Shown here piece after piece: positions 34,735-47,050 of a stretch of DNA of 64,000 nucleotides. Location: the NCBI GenBank assembly GCA_027924585.1, contig BSBM01001067.1:4796501-4860500 (forward strand), read 5' to 3'. The notes beneath the pieces are model-generated. The model was not told the origin of the DNA and made no database searches. It was given only the letters and a program-made list of their open reading frames with translations. The stretch is from Larix kaempferi (lineage: Eukaryota > Streptophyta > Pinopsida > Pinales > Pinaceae). Both the position numbers and the translations under genes were made by a program. Numbering within the stretch: position 1 is the stretch's first letter; each line of letters begins with the position of its first letter.

Positions 34735-35615
34735 GATGAGACTCGTCAACAATGTCCCTCACCCCATTCACTTCACTTCACTCCTCCATCCACTGCTCCC
34801 TCACGCAATCTAGTCCCTGCGCCCACTCCACTCTACAAATTCTCACATTCCAGTTCCTCTGCCGCTCCTCTCACCTTACGTTCCTCACATCCTTCCTCGC
34901 TCCTGCTTTCTTTCCCCCACGGCCCTCTGCGCACTCCACAGCCTCCCTCTCGCACGTCCTCCCACTTTCCCCAACGGACTCTCCTTTACCCTGCGCTCCA
35001 GCTCCTCCCCGTCTCCACCGCCCCCCTCTACTCCTCTCCACCTGCACGCCCACGCCGTTGCCTTCCATCCTCCACCCGTGCCTTCTCCCTACTCTGCGCC
35101 CTCCTTCCCTTCCAACTCCACGCGCTGACCCACGTCCTTCCTTACCATCCCCGTGCATCTCTTCATTTGCGCGCCAGCCCCCTCTTGGCCCACGCTGCCA
35201 ACGAACATCCTCTCCACTCCCACGGGCCATCCCTTCCACCACCGCTTGCTCCCAATATCTATTGCACCTGTGGTCCCTAAACCCGTCGCTCACTCCAACG
35301 CACCTCACATCTCCGTCACACTTCACCTTCCCCTGTCAGCTCTCCCTCTACGCCTCCCCTCTTCTCTTCTACGCCAGCACGCTCCCTCTCGCCATCTCCA
35401 CACCGCCACACCTGCAAACTCACAACGCTCCTCACCCACGTTCCTCTCCACCAACCACGACCCCCTTATCTCCACGCCCTCCCACCTGCTCGCCCTCGCC
35501 CTCCCACCGCCACCCCCCGGGCCTGCAACCTCCAACCCAGCCCGCCACTGCTACGCCCTCATCCACTGCGCCTCCTCCCATACCCTCTCGACTCCACGTC
35601 AAACCTACACATCAA
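34735..35615 (+). repeat. C-rich, G-poor low-complexity region
   Basis: About 880 bases are dominated by C and T with very little G on the plus strand. It gives long overlapping frames (for example 34726-35280 and 34752-35696) rich in Ser, Pro, His and Thr. There is no internal repeat unit I can define. It lies in the leader position of element H. Confidence 0.8.
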
Positions 35616-35824
35616 AAACAATTTATTAAGAAAAAAAATATCATTATTACCTATATAATTTTTTTTATTACAAATTCTTATCCAACCTTATATTAAAAAT
35701 ACAAATAATTGTTAATATAATAATTATTAATTATTATTTTAAAAACTTGGGCTTTATAAGTTAATTATTACCGGCAATAATTAAGGTAAAATCTTAAAAG
35801 TGTCACTCACCTATATAATTCAAA

Positions 35825-36240
35825 ATGGCGTCTAGTTATTCAACCCCACATACTAGAACAATGATGACTGAATTAAAAACATTCTTTAAGGAATTGGAGA
35901 CAGGGATGAATGTTACAGTCGATGCCATCATTCGGAGGTTGGAAAATGATAAGTCTAAAAACCGTTATAAACAACAAAGTAGCTCGAGTAGCGATAACCT
36001 TGACAAGGATTGTGATGAAAAAGAAGAAGATGGTATATTTATGGAAGATGATAAAAATGTGAAGATACAATAAATCATTAAGTCAACAATGATGAGAGTA
36101 ATGATATCAATCAAGATAGTACGCAAACCAATGATAGAAATTATAATAACGATGAAGAAAGTAACAATAAAATATTTGGTAAGGATGGAAATGATCTTGA
36201 TCAAGATTGTGGCGAGAATCAAACCAATTATGTTGTTAAG
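35825..36240 (+). pseudogene. Unrecognised frame of element H, possibly a gag start
   Basis: It starts at ATG 35825 (MASSYSTPHTRTMMTELKTF). Residues 1-45 could form a helix (MTELKTFFKELETGM...AIIRRLEND), followed by a Ser run and an acidic Asp/Glu-rich part. A stop at 36071 is bypassed in another frame that continues as an Asn/Asp-rich tail to about 36240, so one frameshift is likely. I do not recognise the family. Position after an LTR and leader suggests gag. Confidence 0.4.
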
Positions 36241-36262
36241 TATTTGACCGAAGTATTAATTT

Positions 36263-36910
36263 GATTTGGGTAGTATTAATCTGCCTCCCATAGATAACTA
36301 GTGCCAACACCAATGATTTATTCTCTTATCAAATCTTTTTAGCAACCACTGCCAATCTCCAGCAGAGTAGCTATTTGGCTTAATAAAGTATCCCAAGTAT
36401 TTTGTCCCAGAAATAAGGGAGGACACACTGAAAGGGAAAATCTGATTAATCTGCACCGTCGACCCCTCTTCCATGCCATGTTCCAGAAAATAAGACTTGT
36501 AATCATTGATGACCATACCTGAGGCCCCACAAAATAAATTGAGAATAATCTAGTAGATTTTCCAATCACCCAAATACCCAACACCAAAAAGCATTACATC
36601 ATCAACAAACAAAAGGTGGGTAGTAGAAATCTGAGGAGCTATCTTAATGCCTTTTATTAGACCACCGGATTTTGCTTCATGGATCAGTCTACTCGACATT
36701 CAATAGTCAATAAAAAAAGAAGGGGAGAAAGTGGGCAGCCCTGACGAAGTCCCCTTGAACTTTTAAAGAATTGAGTAGGAACCCCATTAATCAAAACAAC
36801 AAAATTGACCGAAGAGACACAAGCCATGACCCATTTAATTACCTCAAAAGGAAGGCCAATCTAATGTAGAATGATCCTTAGAAAGCCCCAATCCACCCGA
36901 TCATTGCACA
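36263..36910 (-). pseudogene. LINE reverse transcriptase, core and C-terminal part
   Basis: The minus strand shows [14 protein letters not shown], then THLLFVDDVMLFG with the catalytic Phe-Val-Asp-Asp box at about 36590-36610, then SGMVINDYKSYF, KYLGYFIKPNSY...DWQWLLKRFDKRINHW and LSMGGRLIL. These are L1-type RT motifs in order. Several stops and frame changes interrupt them. It would copy element RNA at a nicked target. Confidence 0.82.
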
Positions 36911-37235
36911 GAGAGGAGCAAGGTACTCTATAGACCACTATGGGGGAGATGTTGTAACATTCCTACCTAACAAAATAATTAAAAAGATTCATGTAGGCTC
37001 ATAAAATAAAAAAATTATGGAAAGTATTTAAAAAAATCCATGTTGGCTCATAAAATAAAAAATTATGAAAAGTAATTAAAAAAATCGATGTTTGTCTATA
37101 AAATAAAAAAACTTAAACCCAGATCTATCAACCAAGAGAGATCAAATTTCTTGAGTTTAAATTTAAAAAAAAATTACACCTCAAGAAATTGGATCTCTCT
37201 CGGTGCTCGATAGATCCGGGTTTAAGATGAATCTA
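36911..37235. repeat. Insert in LINE RT: three 47-bp repeats and a hairpin
   Basis: It separates DLNKAYD-side from VNW-side sequence of the RT. It holds three units of about 47 bases with GGCTCATAAAATAAAAAATT (36972-37110). An imperfect inverted repeat of about 42 bases per arm follows: 37115-37155 and 37180-37223, loop 24 bases. The start GGGGGAGATGTTGTAACATT looks like a polypurine tract and LTR start, so an LTR fragment is possible. Confidence 0.6.
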
Positions 37236-37985
37236 TGCTGGTATGCTTTGTTCAGATCAAGCTAAAGCACAAGTGCGTTCAAGTTCCTGGATTTAATACT
37301 ATGAAAAGTCTCTTGCACTGCCCCAATGGCGTCCAGAATTTGTCTATTTTCCAAAAAGCCAAACTGCTCCAAAGACATGCTTTGATAAAACAGGTTTCAA
37401 TCTCTATGCAATGATCTTTGATATGACTTTATATACCAGGTTACATAATGATATAGGTCTGAAATCATTGAAGCTAGCTGGATGTGAACATTTTGGAATC
37501 AAAGCAATAAATGTAAAATTCAAAGCTCCAAGATAATCTCGACTTTTCAACAACTTCCAATAGGTTTGGGCCCATAACATCAAAGAAGTCTAGAAATAAT
37601 TCCAGAGTTCACCCATCCAGGCCTTGGGTCTTAGACCTAGCAAATCCAGATAATACTTTCTGAATCTCCTCCAGAGTAACTGGCATAAACACTTTAGCAC
37701 CATCCTCTTCATAGAAAAATTGGGGATATTCTTTAATAACATTCAGCTGATCAACAATGGAAGACTCCCCAGGGTCTTGGAACATATCCTGAAAGTGAGA
37801 AATGGCAATTTCCTGTAAAAATCCAAAATATGATATCCAATTCCCCTCCACATCCTGAAGCTCACAAACCGAGTTTAGGATACGCCTATGTTCCTCAAAC
37901 ATATGACAAAACTTTGTATTCTTATCCTCTAGGGAGAGCCAAATCGCCAAGCTTAGCAACTCATCTTATTACTTGTTGCTATAGA
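37236..37985 (-). pseudogene. LINE reverse transcriptase, N-terminal part
   Basis: 37609-37959 reads WLSLEDKNTKFCHMFEEHRR, then EDGAKVFMPVTLEEIQKVL and FARSKTQGLDG, the standard opening of a plant L1 RT. The part toward 37236 shows a decayed FLENRQILDAI-like block and the DLNKAY motif. Frame changes are present. Confidence 0.8.
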
Positions 37986-38310
37986 TGAAAGGAGTCAAAA
38001 TTTTACATCGTACGTGGTCCATTTGTAGAGTAAAGATGCTACAAGGAAAGTTAAAGAGGGGAAAAAATGTTTCTCATGCCACTAGTGGTTAAATTTGTGA
38101 TGGCATAATCATGACATCATTGAAGGTACATGTGAATTTTTTTCACTCTGGACTGATAGCCGACTTAACAATCCCTAGATATGTGCAAACCATTCGATAT
38201 GAGTAAATCAATGGTTCGGTGTTATGGTGTAAAAGTTGTTATAGGGCCTATGGATGTTCAATTGAGTTTAAAGGTGGGATTTTAAGAAGTATACTTGGTA
38301 GGTATATGCA
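37986..38310. other. Unassigned spacer between LINE and element E1
   Basis: No gene or repeat recognised. It ends in ATGCA, one half of the target duplication of E1. Confidence 0.5.
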
Positions 38311-38595
38311 TGTTATGCACCAAATTCCAAAAATAGCATACAATTATAAAGAGAGAGTAACCCAATGCCTTGAGAATAAAATAAAGAGATGAATAAGAAG
38401 TCTCTTCAAGGAGAAACCTCCTTTTACAATGTATCAAATGCACAAAAAAGCTTAGATGATCTTTAAAACTAGGTCTCCTTGGTATATATACGAGACAAAT
38501 GTTAATTACAATTACAATTAAGGCCTTAGCCAACCAATAAAGACAATACTAATATAATAATATAAATGTAATGTCACAATATCTAGGGGTTAACA
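38311..38595 (-). repeat. 3' LTR of element E1
   Basis: It runs TGTTATGCACC to GGGTTAACA (285 bases) and matches 43770-44082. Directly after it, GGGGAGGGGCA on the minus strand is the polypurine tract (38596-38608). Confidence 0.9.
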
Positions 38596-38639
38596 TGCCC
38601 CTCCCCTTCAAACTAGTATTGTCATCAACACTTGATTAA

Positions 38640-39900
38640 TTGTCACGATGTTTTGACATGAAGAACTCATTTTTCGATGCCACCTCTTTTATTTACAAGT
38701 TCTTCCACTTTACGAGGTACTCAATAATTGCTTGATTTTGCAGTTGCTTGATCTATGTTTCAAGGATTGTTTCAAATTCTAGTATGGTTTCCCCCCCTTC
38801 ATCAATCTTTGGTAGAATAATCTTAACTAGGACCTTGTCTCCAATTAAATTCTTTAGGAAATAAACACGAAAGATTGGATGTACACATGAAGATGGAGGC
38901 AAATCAAATTTGTAAGTCATAATTTCAATCCTCTGCAACACCTTATAGGGACCATATTACTTGGGTAATTGTTTGTTTTGCTTCTTTTGTTGCTTGAGGG
39001 GATTTTGTTTGTATGGTCATAACCTCCAAAAATACCCAATCCCCCACTTCAAATTTGTTTTCACTATGGTGTTGATTTGCTTCTTGTTTCATCCTATTTT
39101 GTGTTGTGGCCAATTTTTCTTTCAATAATTCAAGAACCTCTTGTTGGTGTTCTATGTGGCCCTCCACTGCTTTTACCCTAGATTTCTCTTTCAAGGATAA
39201 TGTAATTGATGGAGGATTATAGACATAAATTTCCATAAATGCATACATTTTTTATGAAGTATAGAATGACATGTTGTGCCACCTTTTCCCCAAGGGGAAC
39301 CACTTAACTCATTGTGTGTCTTTATCGGAAGCAAAGCAACAAAGACACGCTTCTAGAAATTTCTTCATAATCTTAGTTTGCGTATCAAATTGAGGACGGT
39401 AAGAAGATTTGTGAGCTAATTGAGTACCCAAACAAGAAAAGGTTTCCTTCTAAATATTACTAATGAAAATTGGATCTCTATCACTTACAATAATCTTGGG
39501 GCTTCCATATATCTTTTAAATTGTTTTCATGAATGTTGCAACTACTACACTTGCTTTGAAAGAATGAGAAGGAAAGAAGAAATGGGCATAATTTGTGAGT
39601 TGATCCACCACTGCCATGATAGCATTCTTTCCTCCATACTTTGGTAGACATATGATGAAATCCATTGAGGCCTCTTCCCAACGCCAACTTGGAATGGATA
39701 ATGGTTGTAGAAGATCTAGTGTTATAATTGTGTCTCCCTTGTTCTATTGGAAAACCAAACATTCCACCACAAAATTTTGGACATCGGTTTTAAGACCTTC
39801 CCAGAAAATATCATTCTTGATCCTATGGTAACTTTTCAAGAACACTGAATTTCCTCCTATAGGGGAAGTGTGCAATTCCAAAAGGACCTTCTATTTGAGT
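38640..39900 (-). pseudogene. Integrase end and chromodomain of E1
   Basis: 38753-38941 reads FDLPPSSCVHPIFRVYFLKN, the usual integrase tail. It is followed below 38753 by AIIEYLVKWKNL and, after a stop, VASKNEFF, a decayed chromodomain. 38943-39248 carries the block with ENKFEVGDWVFL. 39420-39880 corresponds to the catalytic core but is too broken to place the acidic residues. The HHCC finger was not recognised. Confidence 0.72.
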
Positions 39901-40099
39901 TTGGAATCCTTACATAATTATAGGTGATCATGGTATTATATTGAATCATTGAATCATTCTTAAATACATTTTATCTATTGAACTAGGGTACTCTTGTAGT
40001 TGTTGAATTATCTTGCATGCCTTCTAATTCTTCTTCCATTCTATCCTTGCTTCTTCCACCCAATCAAATTGTAGAATGGAAATAACAAAAAGTAAGACC

Positions 40100-41568
40100 T
40101 TTGTGCCATCTTCTTTCCTTGAAAGTGCATCTACCACCACATTTTGTTTTCCTTTTGTAGATAATTTCAAAATCTTAACCTATCATCTTTGTAACCCATT
40201 TGTGTTTCTCTTTTGAATATAATCATTGTTCCAAGAAGTACTTAAGACTATCATGATATGTTCTTACCTTGAAGTGTCTTCCTGTTACATGAGGGTACCA
40301 TTTCTTAATTGCTTGCAATATGGCCAACATATTCTTTTCATAAATTGATTTAATTTTTTCCTTTAAGTTGGAAACTTTCAAAGGAGAGGGCCCTTCCTTC
40401 TTGTATTAAAACTGCACCGATGACATGCCCCGAGGTGTCACATTCCACAATAAAGGATTTTGTGAAGTCATACATGGATTCTACAAGAATTTTACACATG
40501 GCCTCTTTAAGTTTTTCAAAAGCTTTGGTTGCTTCTTGAGTCCAAGAAAATGACTAATTTCTCAATAGCATTGTTAGAGGTCCTACTATTTGGCCATAAT
40601 TCTTGACAAATTTGCAGTAATATCCTATCAATCTTAATAATCCTCTAAGATTCTTCAAGGTTTTGGGAATTGGCCATTCCATCATGGATTTAATTTTGTT
40701 AGTGTCTGCTTTGACACTTTTATGAGATATATTATGACCCAAATATTCCACTTCTTGAACCCCAAAGGCACATTTAGAAGTCGTGGCATATAGTTGTTGC
40801 TCCTCCAATAGTTTTAATACCATATCACCATTTTGTACATTCTCTTCCCAAAAATTTATATATATTAATATATCATAAAAAAATACGAACATAAATTTTA
40901 TGAAGAGGAGTTAAAGAATAGAATTCATCAAGATTTGAAATGTGGAGGTGTAGTGGCAAGGCCAAATGGGAGGTGTAGTGGTAAGGCCAAATGGCATCAC
41001 CAAAAAATTATAATGACCTTCACATGTTCTAAAGGTTGTTTTTAGAATGTTTTCCTGCCTCATTTAGATTTAATGATATTCGGAATGAATATCCAACTCA
41101 GTAAAGAAATTGCTCTTTGTAATTCATCTAATCATTCACCAATGATAGGAATACGAAACTTATCTTTAATGGTCATATTATCGAGACTCTATAATCTAGA
41201 CACATACACCATGAACCTTCCTCCTTGCAAACCATCACCACTAGTATAGATAAATCACTTTGTATAAGCTGAATGATTCTTGCATCTAGCATTTCTCGAA
41301 CTATATTTTCAATCTCACTCTTTTGTGCATAGGGTATGGTGTTAGGTGATACAGTTCCAAGTTGCAAGTGAATAGAATCATCATAATCTTGAGTAGGTTG
41401 AATACATTTGTGCATCTCTCCAAAAATATTGTAATGATTTTCAATAACTCTTTGGAGATCGACTGGAGTAGAGGGTATAGATGCTTGAACATCTAGTGAG
41501 AACAATTGTGCAATTACACCTAGGTGTCCCCTTTTTAGCGATTTTGTCATATTTTTAGAGAGTATCAC
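40100..41568 (-). pseudogene. RT and RNase H of E1
   Basis: 41173-41568 is the RT entry (FGEMHKCIQPTQDYDDSIHL, AQKSEIENIVREMLDARII). 40554-40892 holds FVFFYDILIYI, where the catalytic box has lost its first Asp (Tyr instead), and then the YLGHNISHKSVKAD and LRGLLRLIGYYCKFVKNYG blocks. Below 40550 is FIVECDTSGHVIGAVLIQEG, the RNase H start. Multiple stops and frame changes. Confidence 0.82.
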
Positions 41569-41639
41569 TTTAAAGGGTTTCCCTGGAGTACATCTAAGTT
41601 CAATTCTTTTCCTTCTAAGGAGAATCTCATGAAAATTTC

Positions 41640-41900
41640 ATGGAAATTAAGAGCCACTAATCCCAATTATTGTAACCATTGGAGCCCTAATACAACATCA
41701 ACACCACCCATTTGGATTGAAATCATTAGACTATCAAATCATTACTTGAAACCCTTGCATTGGATATATAAGGAAATTGAGAAGTTTAGCTAATTCACAA
41801 TTAATGAAGTTATGGCTACTACCATAATCAATCAACATTGTTATCTTTTTTTCTTTTTGATATATCCTTTATATCCTAAGAGTTTGAGGAGTGTTAATAG
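41640..41900 (-). pseudogene. Protease of E1
   Basis: The minus strand near 41850-41810 reads TMLIDYGSSHNFI, the gypsy aspartic protease motif with Asp-Tyr-Gly in place of Asp-Ser-Gly. Flanking sequence is broken by stops. Confidence 0.68.
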
Positions 41901-41999
41901 TGTCAAATGCATGGCAATATATGGTTGGAGTAGCATCTTCTAGTTCTCCATCTTGTGATTATTCCAATTTTGGATCTTCTTCCTCTTCACAATCTATGT

Positions 42000-43033
42000 A
42001 GAATAATTTCTTCTCATTGCACTTAAGCCCCTTACTATACTTGTTGTCACAATTGAAACATAGTCCCTTTTCTCTTCTTTCCTCCACTTGCTAAGGTGTC
42101 AACCTTGTAGGTTGAGCAAGTTTAGGAGGGGAAACATTTCCCTCTCTATAGGTGTTAGTGGAAGCCCTTCTAGTACTCGTATTTATACTTTAAACTTTTG
42201 TTACCAAAATAAATGCATTCTCCAATGATTTAGGTTCAAAGAGACATGTCTCGTGTTGAATGCTCTCCTTCAAAGAGCCCATAAAGAGATCCAACAAATT
42301 ATTTTCTGGAATGTTCTTTATTCTAAGACTCACCTTTTGAAATTTCTTAATGCACTTTGTAACTATACCTCTTTCCTTGATGATTTATCTATGGGATAAA
42401 GAAAGTGTTCCTCTTAAATTCCCATAATTTGCTAGCAATTCATTTGTAAACATAGACCCAGAGACAACAAATTCCTTTTTACGATCACAAAGTCGTTGAT
42501 ACCCACATGAATTGATTGGTTTCTAAATACAACTATGCAATATTTACCTTTTTGTAAATTTGGGACTTGGTGTAGATCAAAGTATTGCTCCATATAGAAT
42601 ATCCATGTTATGGGATCATTACCATCAAATTTGTATATATTTATCTTGGGAATGAAGTAATTCCTTGGTCTTGATTTGAACCCATGATGATGTTGACTAT
42701 GGAGTGATGAATGATCAAGTGCCGGGGACTCAAACCACTTGTGTCTAATTGTTTTTCAATTTTCTCAATATGTGACTGATAAGAAACCCTCTTGTTCTCC
42801 TTATCCTCTTCCTGAGGAGATGAATTCAGAGTAAAGGGATGTATTATCTCATTAAGAATTACCCCCTTTATATCTTCAAGATACTCTTGACTTGTCTCCA
42901 TTTCCATCTTTTGATCCATGGTTTTCACCTTATGTATATTCAATTTCAACTCATTTTCTATATAATTTTTCATGTTTACCAATTGAACATGTGTCACTAA
43001 CCTATCACTCAATTCCTTAACTTTGTCCTCCAA
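42000..43033 (-). pseudogene. Gag of E1
   Basis: The N-terminus at 42641-43033 is open (MEDKVKELSDRLVTHVQLVN), helical and charged. In another frame below it is NIYKFDGNDPITWIFYMEQY, the conserved capsid entry of plant gypsy gag. Near 42060-42020 is CFNCDNKYSKGLKC, a zinc knuckle. Stops throughout the middle part. Confidence 0.78.
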
Positions 43034-43769
43034 ATTGGATATCTAGTTATACATTTTTTCATTTTCTTCATGAGTCATGGTTGAGCTCTCTAAAGGTTTA
43101 ATTGGTGTAGAATTTTCCGTAGAACCATTTTTTCACGTCATCCCAAAATAATATTTACCTATAATTCTCCTCTATTTCCTCTTTATCACACCTTTTGAAT
43201 CACCCAAAACATATATTGCAACCAAAAGTTATGCAAGTTTCAAGCTAGCATACCTTTCAATACCTTAGTTTGTATGTTGTCTTGCTAATTGACATTTCTC
43301 ATGAATTATCTTTAAAATTTCAACCTCCCTAAGTCTGAAATTTAGTTATGTAGTATTCCCATATGCCTTCCCTGCAATTTCATGGGTTTGGCCAAATTTT
43401 GATGTGCCAAGAGAAACTAAAGGTAACTTTCCCAAAACTTGTTATTTACCCTTTCAGGAGAGTGAACTTGTACAGCATGGCAGGTGTCTATTTTTCCTAT
43501 TTTGATTCTGAATTTTTAAGAAAGAGACTATGTTTCATCTTCTTTATAATGAAATGGATGGCACTAAATTTGGAGCTCTCAAGCTTTAGATATAACAATT
43601 TTACCCAAAACACTTGTTTGAGTCTAGTTTTTAGATTAGCCAAAAACCTTAACTTCCACATTCTATAACTTTGAACTTATAATGAACCGGGACCTACTTT
43701 TACAATAGGTACTATGAGGTGTCTCATAAGGTTCCACAAAATTTCTCTATCTTAAACATCCCCACAAAA
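43034..43769. other. Leader of E1 between 5' LTR and gag
   Basis: Non-coding. It matches 53640-54390 in element E2. Compared with E2, about 30 bases next to the LTR that include the primer site are missing here. Confidence 0.65.
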
Positions 43770-44082
43770 TGTTATACACCAAATTCCCAAAATAGCATAA
43801 AATTATAAAGAGCAAGTAACCCAATTCCTTGAGAATGAAATAAAGAGATGATTAAGAAACTTTAGAGTGCAACCTCCTTTTACAATGTACCAAATGCACA
43901 AGAAAAGACGATATTATCTCTAAAATTACGTCTACTTGGTATATATATGAGACATAGGTTACAATTACAATTAAGGTCCTAACCAACCAACCACACAATT
44001 ACAATTAAGGCCCTAGACGACTAATCAAGACAATACTAATATAATTATAAAAATGTAATGTCACGATATTTAGGGCTTAACA
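43770..44082 (-). repeat. 5' LTR of element E1
   Basis: It runs TGTTATACACC to GGGCTTAACA (313 bases). It is longer than the 3' LTR, in part through a repeated ACAATTACAATTAAGG segment. Confidence 0.9.
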
Positions 44083-45130
44083 ATGAAAAATACATATCAA
44101 TGCAATGTTAAACTCAAGATGCACAAATTGTCTAATCAAAAGAAGGTAAATGCCTTATGCATTCCTAACCCGAAAAGGTGTTAGATTACCTTAAAAATGT
44201 TGATGTTCCTAGATTAACATTGCACAAGGTAGGTATCATTGGATATGTGGCACGTAGCAATTCCCAAGAAAGTAAGGCACAAAAAGATATGTTAAAATGT
44301 TAAGTCTTTGGAAGCATCTCAAGTAAGGGAAGGAAATGGTTGTACCTTGTTTTTCAAGGAAGCCAACAAATGAAAGTTATCAATGGAAATGATATCAACA
44401 GTTGATGTAGATTCTTGATAGTTTTGATTAGGTTGACCAACATGGATAAATGCATAGTAAATACTTGATTTACATACTAATAAAATATAGTTGTAATTCG
44501 TGGCACATGTCAATTCCAATGTAGATTCTCAATAGTTTTGATTAGGTAAGCTAAATAATGTTAAATAAATTCATGTACATAATAATAGTTTTATGAGCAT
44601 GTATATGTACTGAACAAACACACACACACACACACACGCATACACACACATATAGTATCCTCGAGGGTTAGATCAAGTGGTCATAAGATAGAAATGAGAG
44701 TTCTCCCCTCAAAGGTGGGGATGCCACTAGGCCATGTAATCATGGCTAATGGTTTACCCTGTTTACCATCCATGGATCACAGGGGACGTACTTGGAGGGT
44801 TTTATGTTATATATATAATGAAGTGACATGCAACCTAAATAAGGGACATTACCATTTAACCAATGTGACCAATCAATATGTATATATATTGTCATGGAGG
44901 TCATTGTATAGCATTCCATTATCTATCATATTTTTATTCATTATTTATTACTAGTCCTATATGGATTTTTATTCTTTATCTTTATGTGTTGGATATTTGT
45001 GAGTAAATGAAATTGTGTTCATTTCAATATACATTACATGTTTCAAGTACATAATGCAGGTGGAAATGGATCATGAAAGTCCCTTAGTGATAAGGCCAAC
45101 AGTCATGTAATATCTAAAAAGTTACATTTA
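44083..45130. other. Unassigned spacer with CA microsatellite and SINE-like words
   Basis: No gene. (CA)n at 44618-44650. Just after it, GGTTAGATCAAGTGGTCATA resembles the A-box of a tRNA-derived SINE promoter, but no B-box or tail is clear. Confidence 0.4.
44618..44650. repeat. CA dinucleotide microsatellite
   Basis: About ten CA units, an interruption (CGCATA), then further CA. Confidence 0.95.
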
Positions 45131-45259
45131 ATTAGGAGATGAATTGGGAGTAAAGAGATGTCTTATATCATTCAAAATCACCCCCTTCATATATTTGAAA
45201 TCCTCTTTACTAGTCATATTTCCATATTTTGATCCATGCTCTCCACCCTTTTCATATTT

Positions 45260-47032
45260 TGTAATGTCCCCATTCAAATAATTGTATAGCAAACAATCCC
45301 CATCAATCCTACCAAGTTCCCTAGGTTGAATGGGTACATTGAGAATTGTAATAAGGGAGCAAAGGAATAATGTTTATACATTAGAATAGTCCAAGTATTT
45401 AATAAATAAGTTGAATAAATGAATCCAAGAGGAATTATAGGTGGCAAATGGTTTTGAGGACATTTGGAGGATGTGGGACCCACACTAGCTTGGTTTCTCA
45501 CTGCCACATGGCAAATCTCACTTGCCATTTTTAATCCATGGGAAGGAAAACATTATTGGGTGAGTTGGTAAGGCATACACATGGCATTGAGCATATTAGG
45601 TCGAAATGGGATGGAATAGTAACCTCCATGGAAGAGGAAGAGTCAAATTGGAGACTAGTGGACACTTGGGCTAGATTCCCTAGTTTTATGACAACAATGA
45701 TGAAGCATCTATGACATCTATGACAAAATTCAGATCTGACTTTTGACATCTGACCATTATGACATGTCAGCCCCAAAAATAGGCTCAAGGAAGGCGCTCA
45801 TGGAGTTGGGGGAAGCCAAAGAGACTCCTATTCGAATTTGGGAGAAGATGGAGGGTTGGAAACTAGGAGACAAGTGGCAAATGTGGAATATTTTCTAAGT
45901 GGAAATCTCTAGAAGCTAATGAGAGGATTTCGACCCTTAGAAGGCTAATGTTGGTTATAAAATATAGAAATCAAGTATGAGAATGGATTTTGATGATTTG
46001 ATAAGAATTGCATTTGTGAAGAGAGAGCTAGTGGATGACTAGTTTCTTGCCTTAGCCAATTTCGAGGGTGCAAGATTCCCATCCAAGTTGGTGTTTGGAG
46101 AGGCCAGTCAGGTCTTTCATGGTGCTTTAATGGAGTTTGTATTTGAAGGTAGCATCTACAGGAAGGTTCATGGTTTGGTTTAGTGCAGCACTTTCTCTCC
46201 ACCATTTCCAGTTTTGAAGGCATGATATTCATTCTCCTTGAGGGATTGCGCTTTGGGTGAGCACTTGTACTCATTGGGAGAGCTTCATATAATATATTTA
46301 TGATTGTAATAGCTTAATATTATTTGTTATTCATATTCATAAAGTCTCAGGTTGAAATACCCACTGATTGTATGCAAAAATGTTGATTAATGAGCAAACA
46401 ATGTCCATTTCCCCACTACATCGATGTATAGCATGATAATGCTGATGATTTCGAATGAATGGATGATTCTCTGATACATTTATGATTAATAGACTTCCAT
46501 GGATGTATTTTACAAGTTTCATGTACTGTACTTGAGCATTTGAAGTATTTTTACTCAGTTTAATTGCATTGGGAGAAGAAATAGTGCCATTTCCCCAAGG
46601 GTTGAATTGATGATTTTTGCAGCTGAATGGGAGAGGGTTGGAACAGAGATAACAATAAATTAATGATGCACATGAGACCTTAATAACATCCTTAATACAT
46701 CGCCTACCTCTGTTCAGATATTCAAGGGATTTTGGAAGCATTTGGGAGGCCATTTTCAGGTTTACCCAAGGGGGATTTGATGCATAAATTGCTAGTTAAA
46801 ATACCATACATTGACCAGAATATAAATCAAATTTGCAGAAGTATTTTGAGGGTTATAAATCATCAATGAACTTAATATTCAAGTCTAAATATGATTCATA
46901 TACCCTTACAGAATATTTGGGAGCATTTGGGTTAATTTGGAGGCCAAAACAGTAAAACTAGTCAAAGGTCGAAATTGGGGAAAAATTGAAAAATTGGGCA
47001 TTTTCATAAAATTTTGAAAAAATGACATTACA
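45260..47032 (+). repeat. 5' LTR of element D
   Basis: TGTAATGTCCCC to GACATTACA, 1773 bases; differs from the 3' LTR by scattered substitutions and small indels. Confidence 0.95.
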
Positions 47033-47034
47033 AG

Positions 47035-47050
47035 TGGTATTAGAGCATGG
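47035..47050 (+). other. Primer binding site of element D (initiator tRNA-Met)
   Basis: TGGTATTAGAGCATGG begins two bases after the LTR. Confidence 0.88.

Larger units (their letters stand above)
34466..36262 (+). mobile_element. Element H: LTR-element fragment inserted in the LINE
   Basis: It begins TGTTAAAATGCG inside the LINE. The first 244 bases look like a short LTR with TATAAAATC near 34570 and a TCTTACA end at 34709. GGTATTGCTCC follows, a poor match to an initiator-Met primer site. Next come a C-rich leader (34735-35615), an AT-rich stretch and a short frame with gag-like N-terminal character. There is no second LTR, and the right border near 36262 is where LINE homology resumes. Confidence 0.5.
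33291..37985 (-). mobile_element. L1-type LINE, interrupted and truncated
   Basis: On the minus strand the order is RT N-terminus (37.98-37.23 kb), RT core (36.9-36.27 kb) and RNase H (34.31-33.91 kb), then a 3' region ending in an A-tail (T-run on the plus strand at 33292-33300). This is the order of plant L1 elements with a C-terminal RNase H. The first ORF and endonuclease are not seen, so it is probably 5' truncated. Two later insertions and a deletion of the region after the RT core break it. Confidence 0.82.
38311..44082 (-). mobile_element. Element E1: short-LTR chromovirus (Ty3/gypsy)
   Basis: LTRs at 38311-38595 (3') and 43770-44082 (5') flank decayed gag, protease, RT, RNase H, integrase and chromodomain in minus-strand order. 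The flanks ATGCA (38306-38310) and ATGAA (44083-44087) are a target duplication with one mismatch. Short LTRs of about 0.3 kb with a chromodomain suggest a Reina-like lineage; that is an inference. All frames carry many stops. Confidence 0.87.

Noticed and set aside
34752-35696. 314-codon Ser/Pro/His-rich open frame
   Set aside because: It is open in several frames at once because the DNA is C-rich and G-poor; no domain or signal is visible.
44655-44800. SINE insertion
   Set aside because: Only an A-box-like word is clear; no B-box, tail or flanking duplication could be found.
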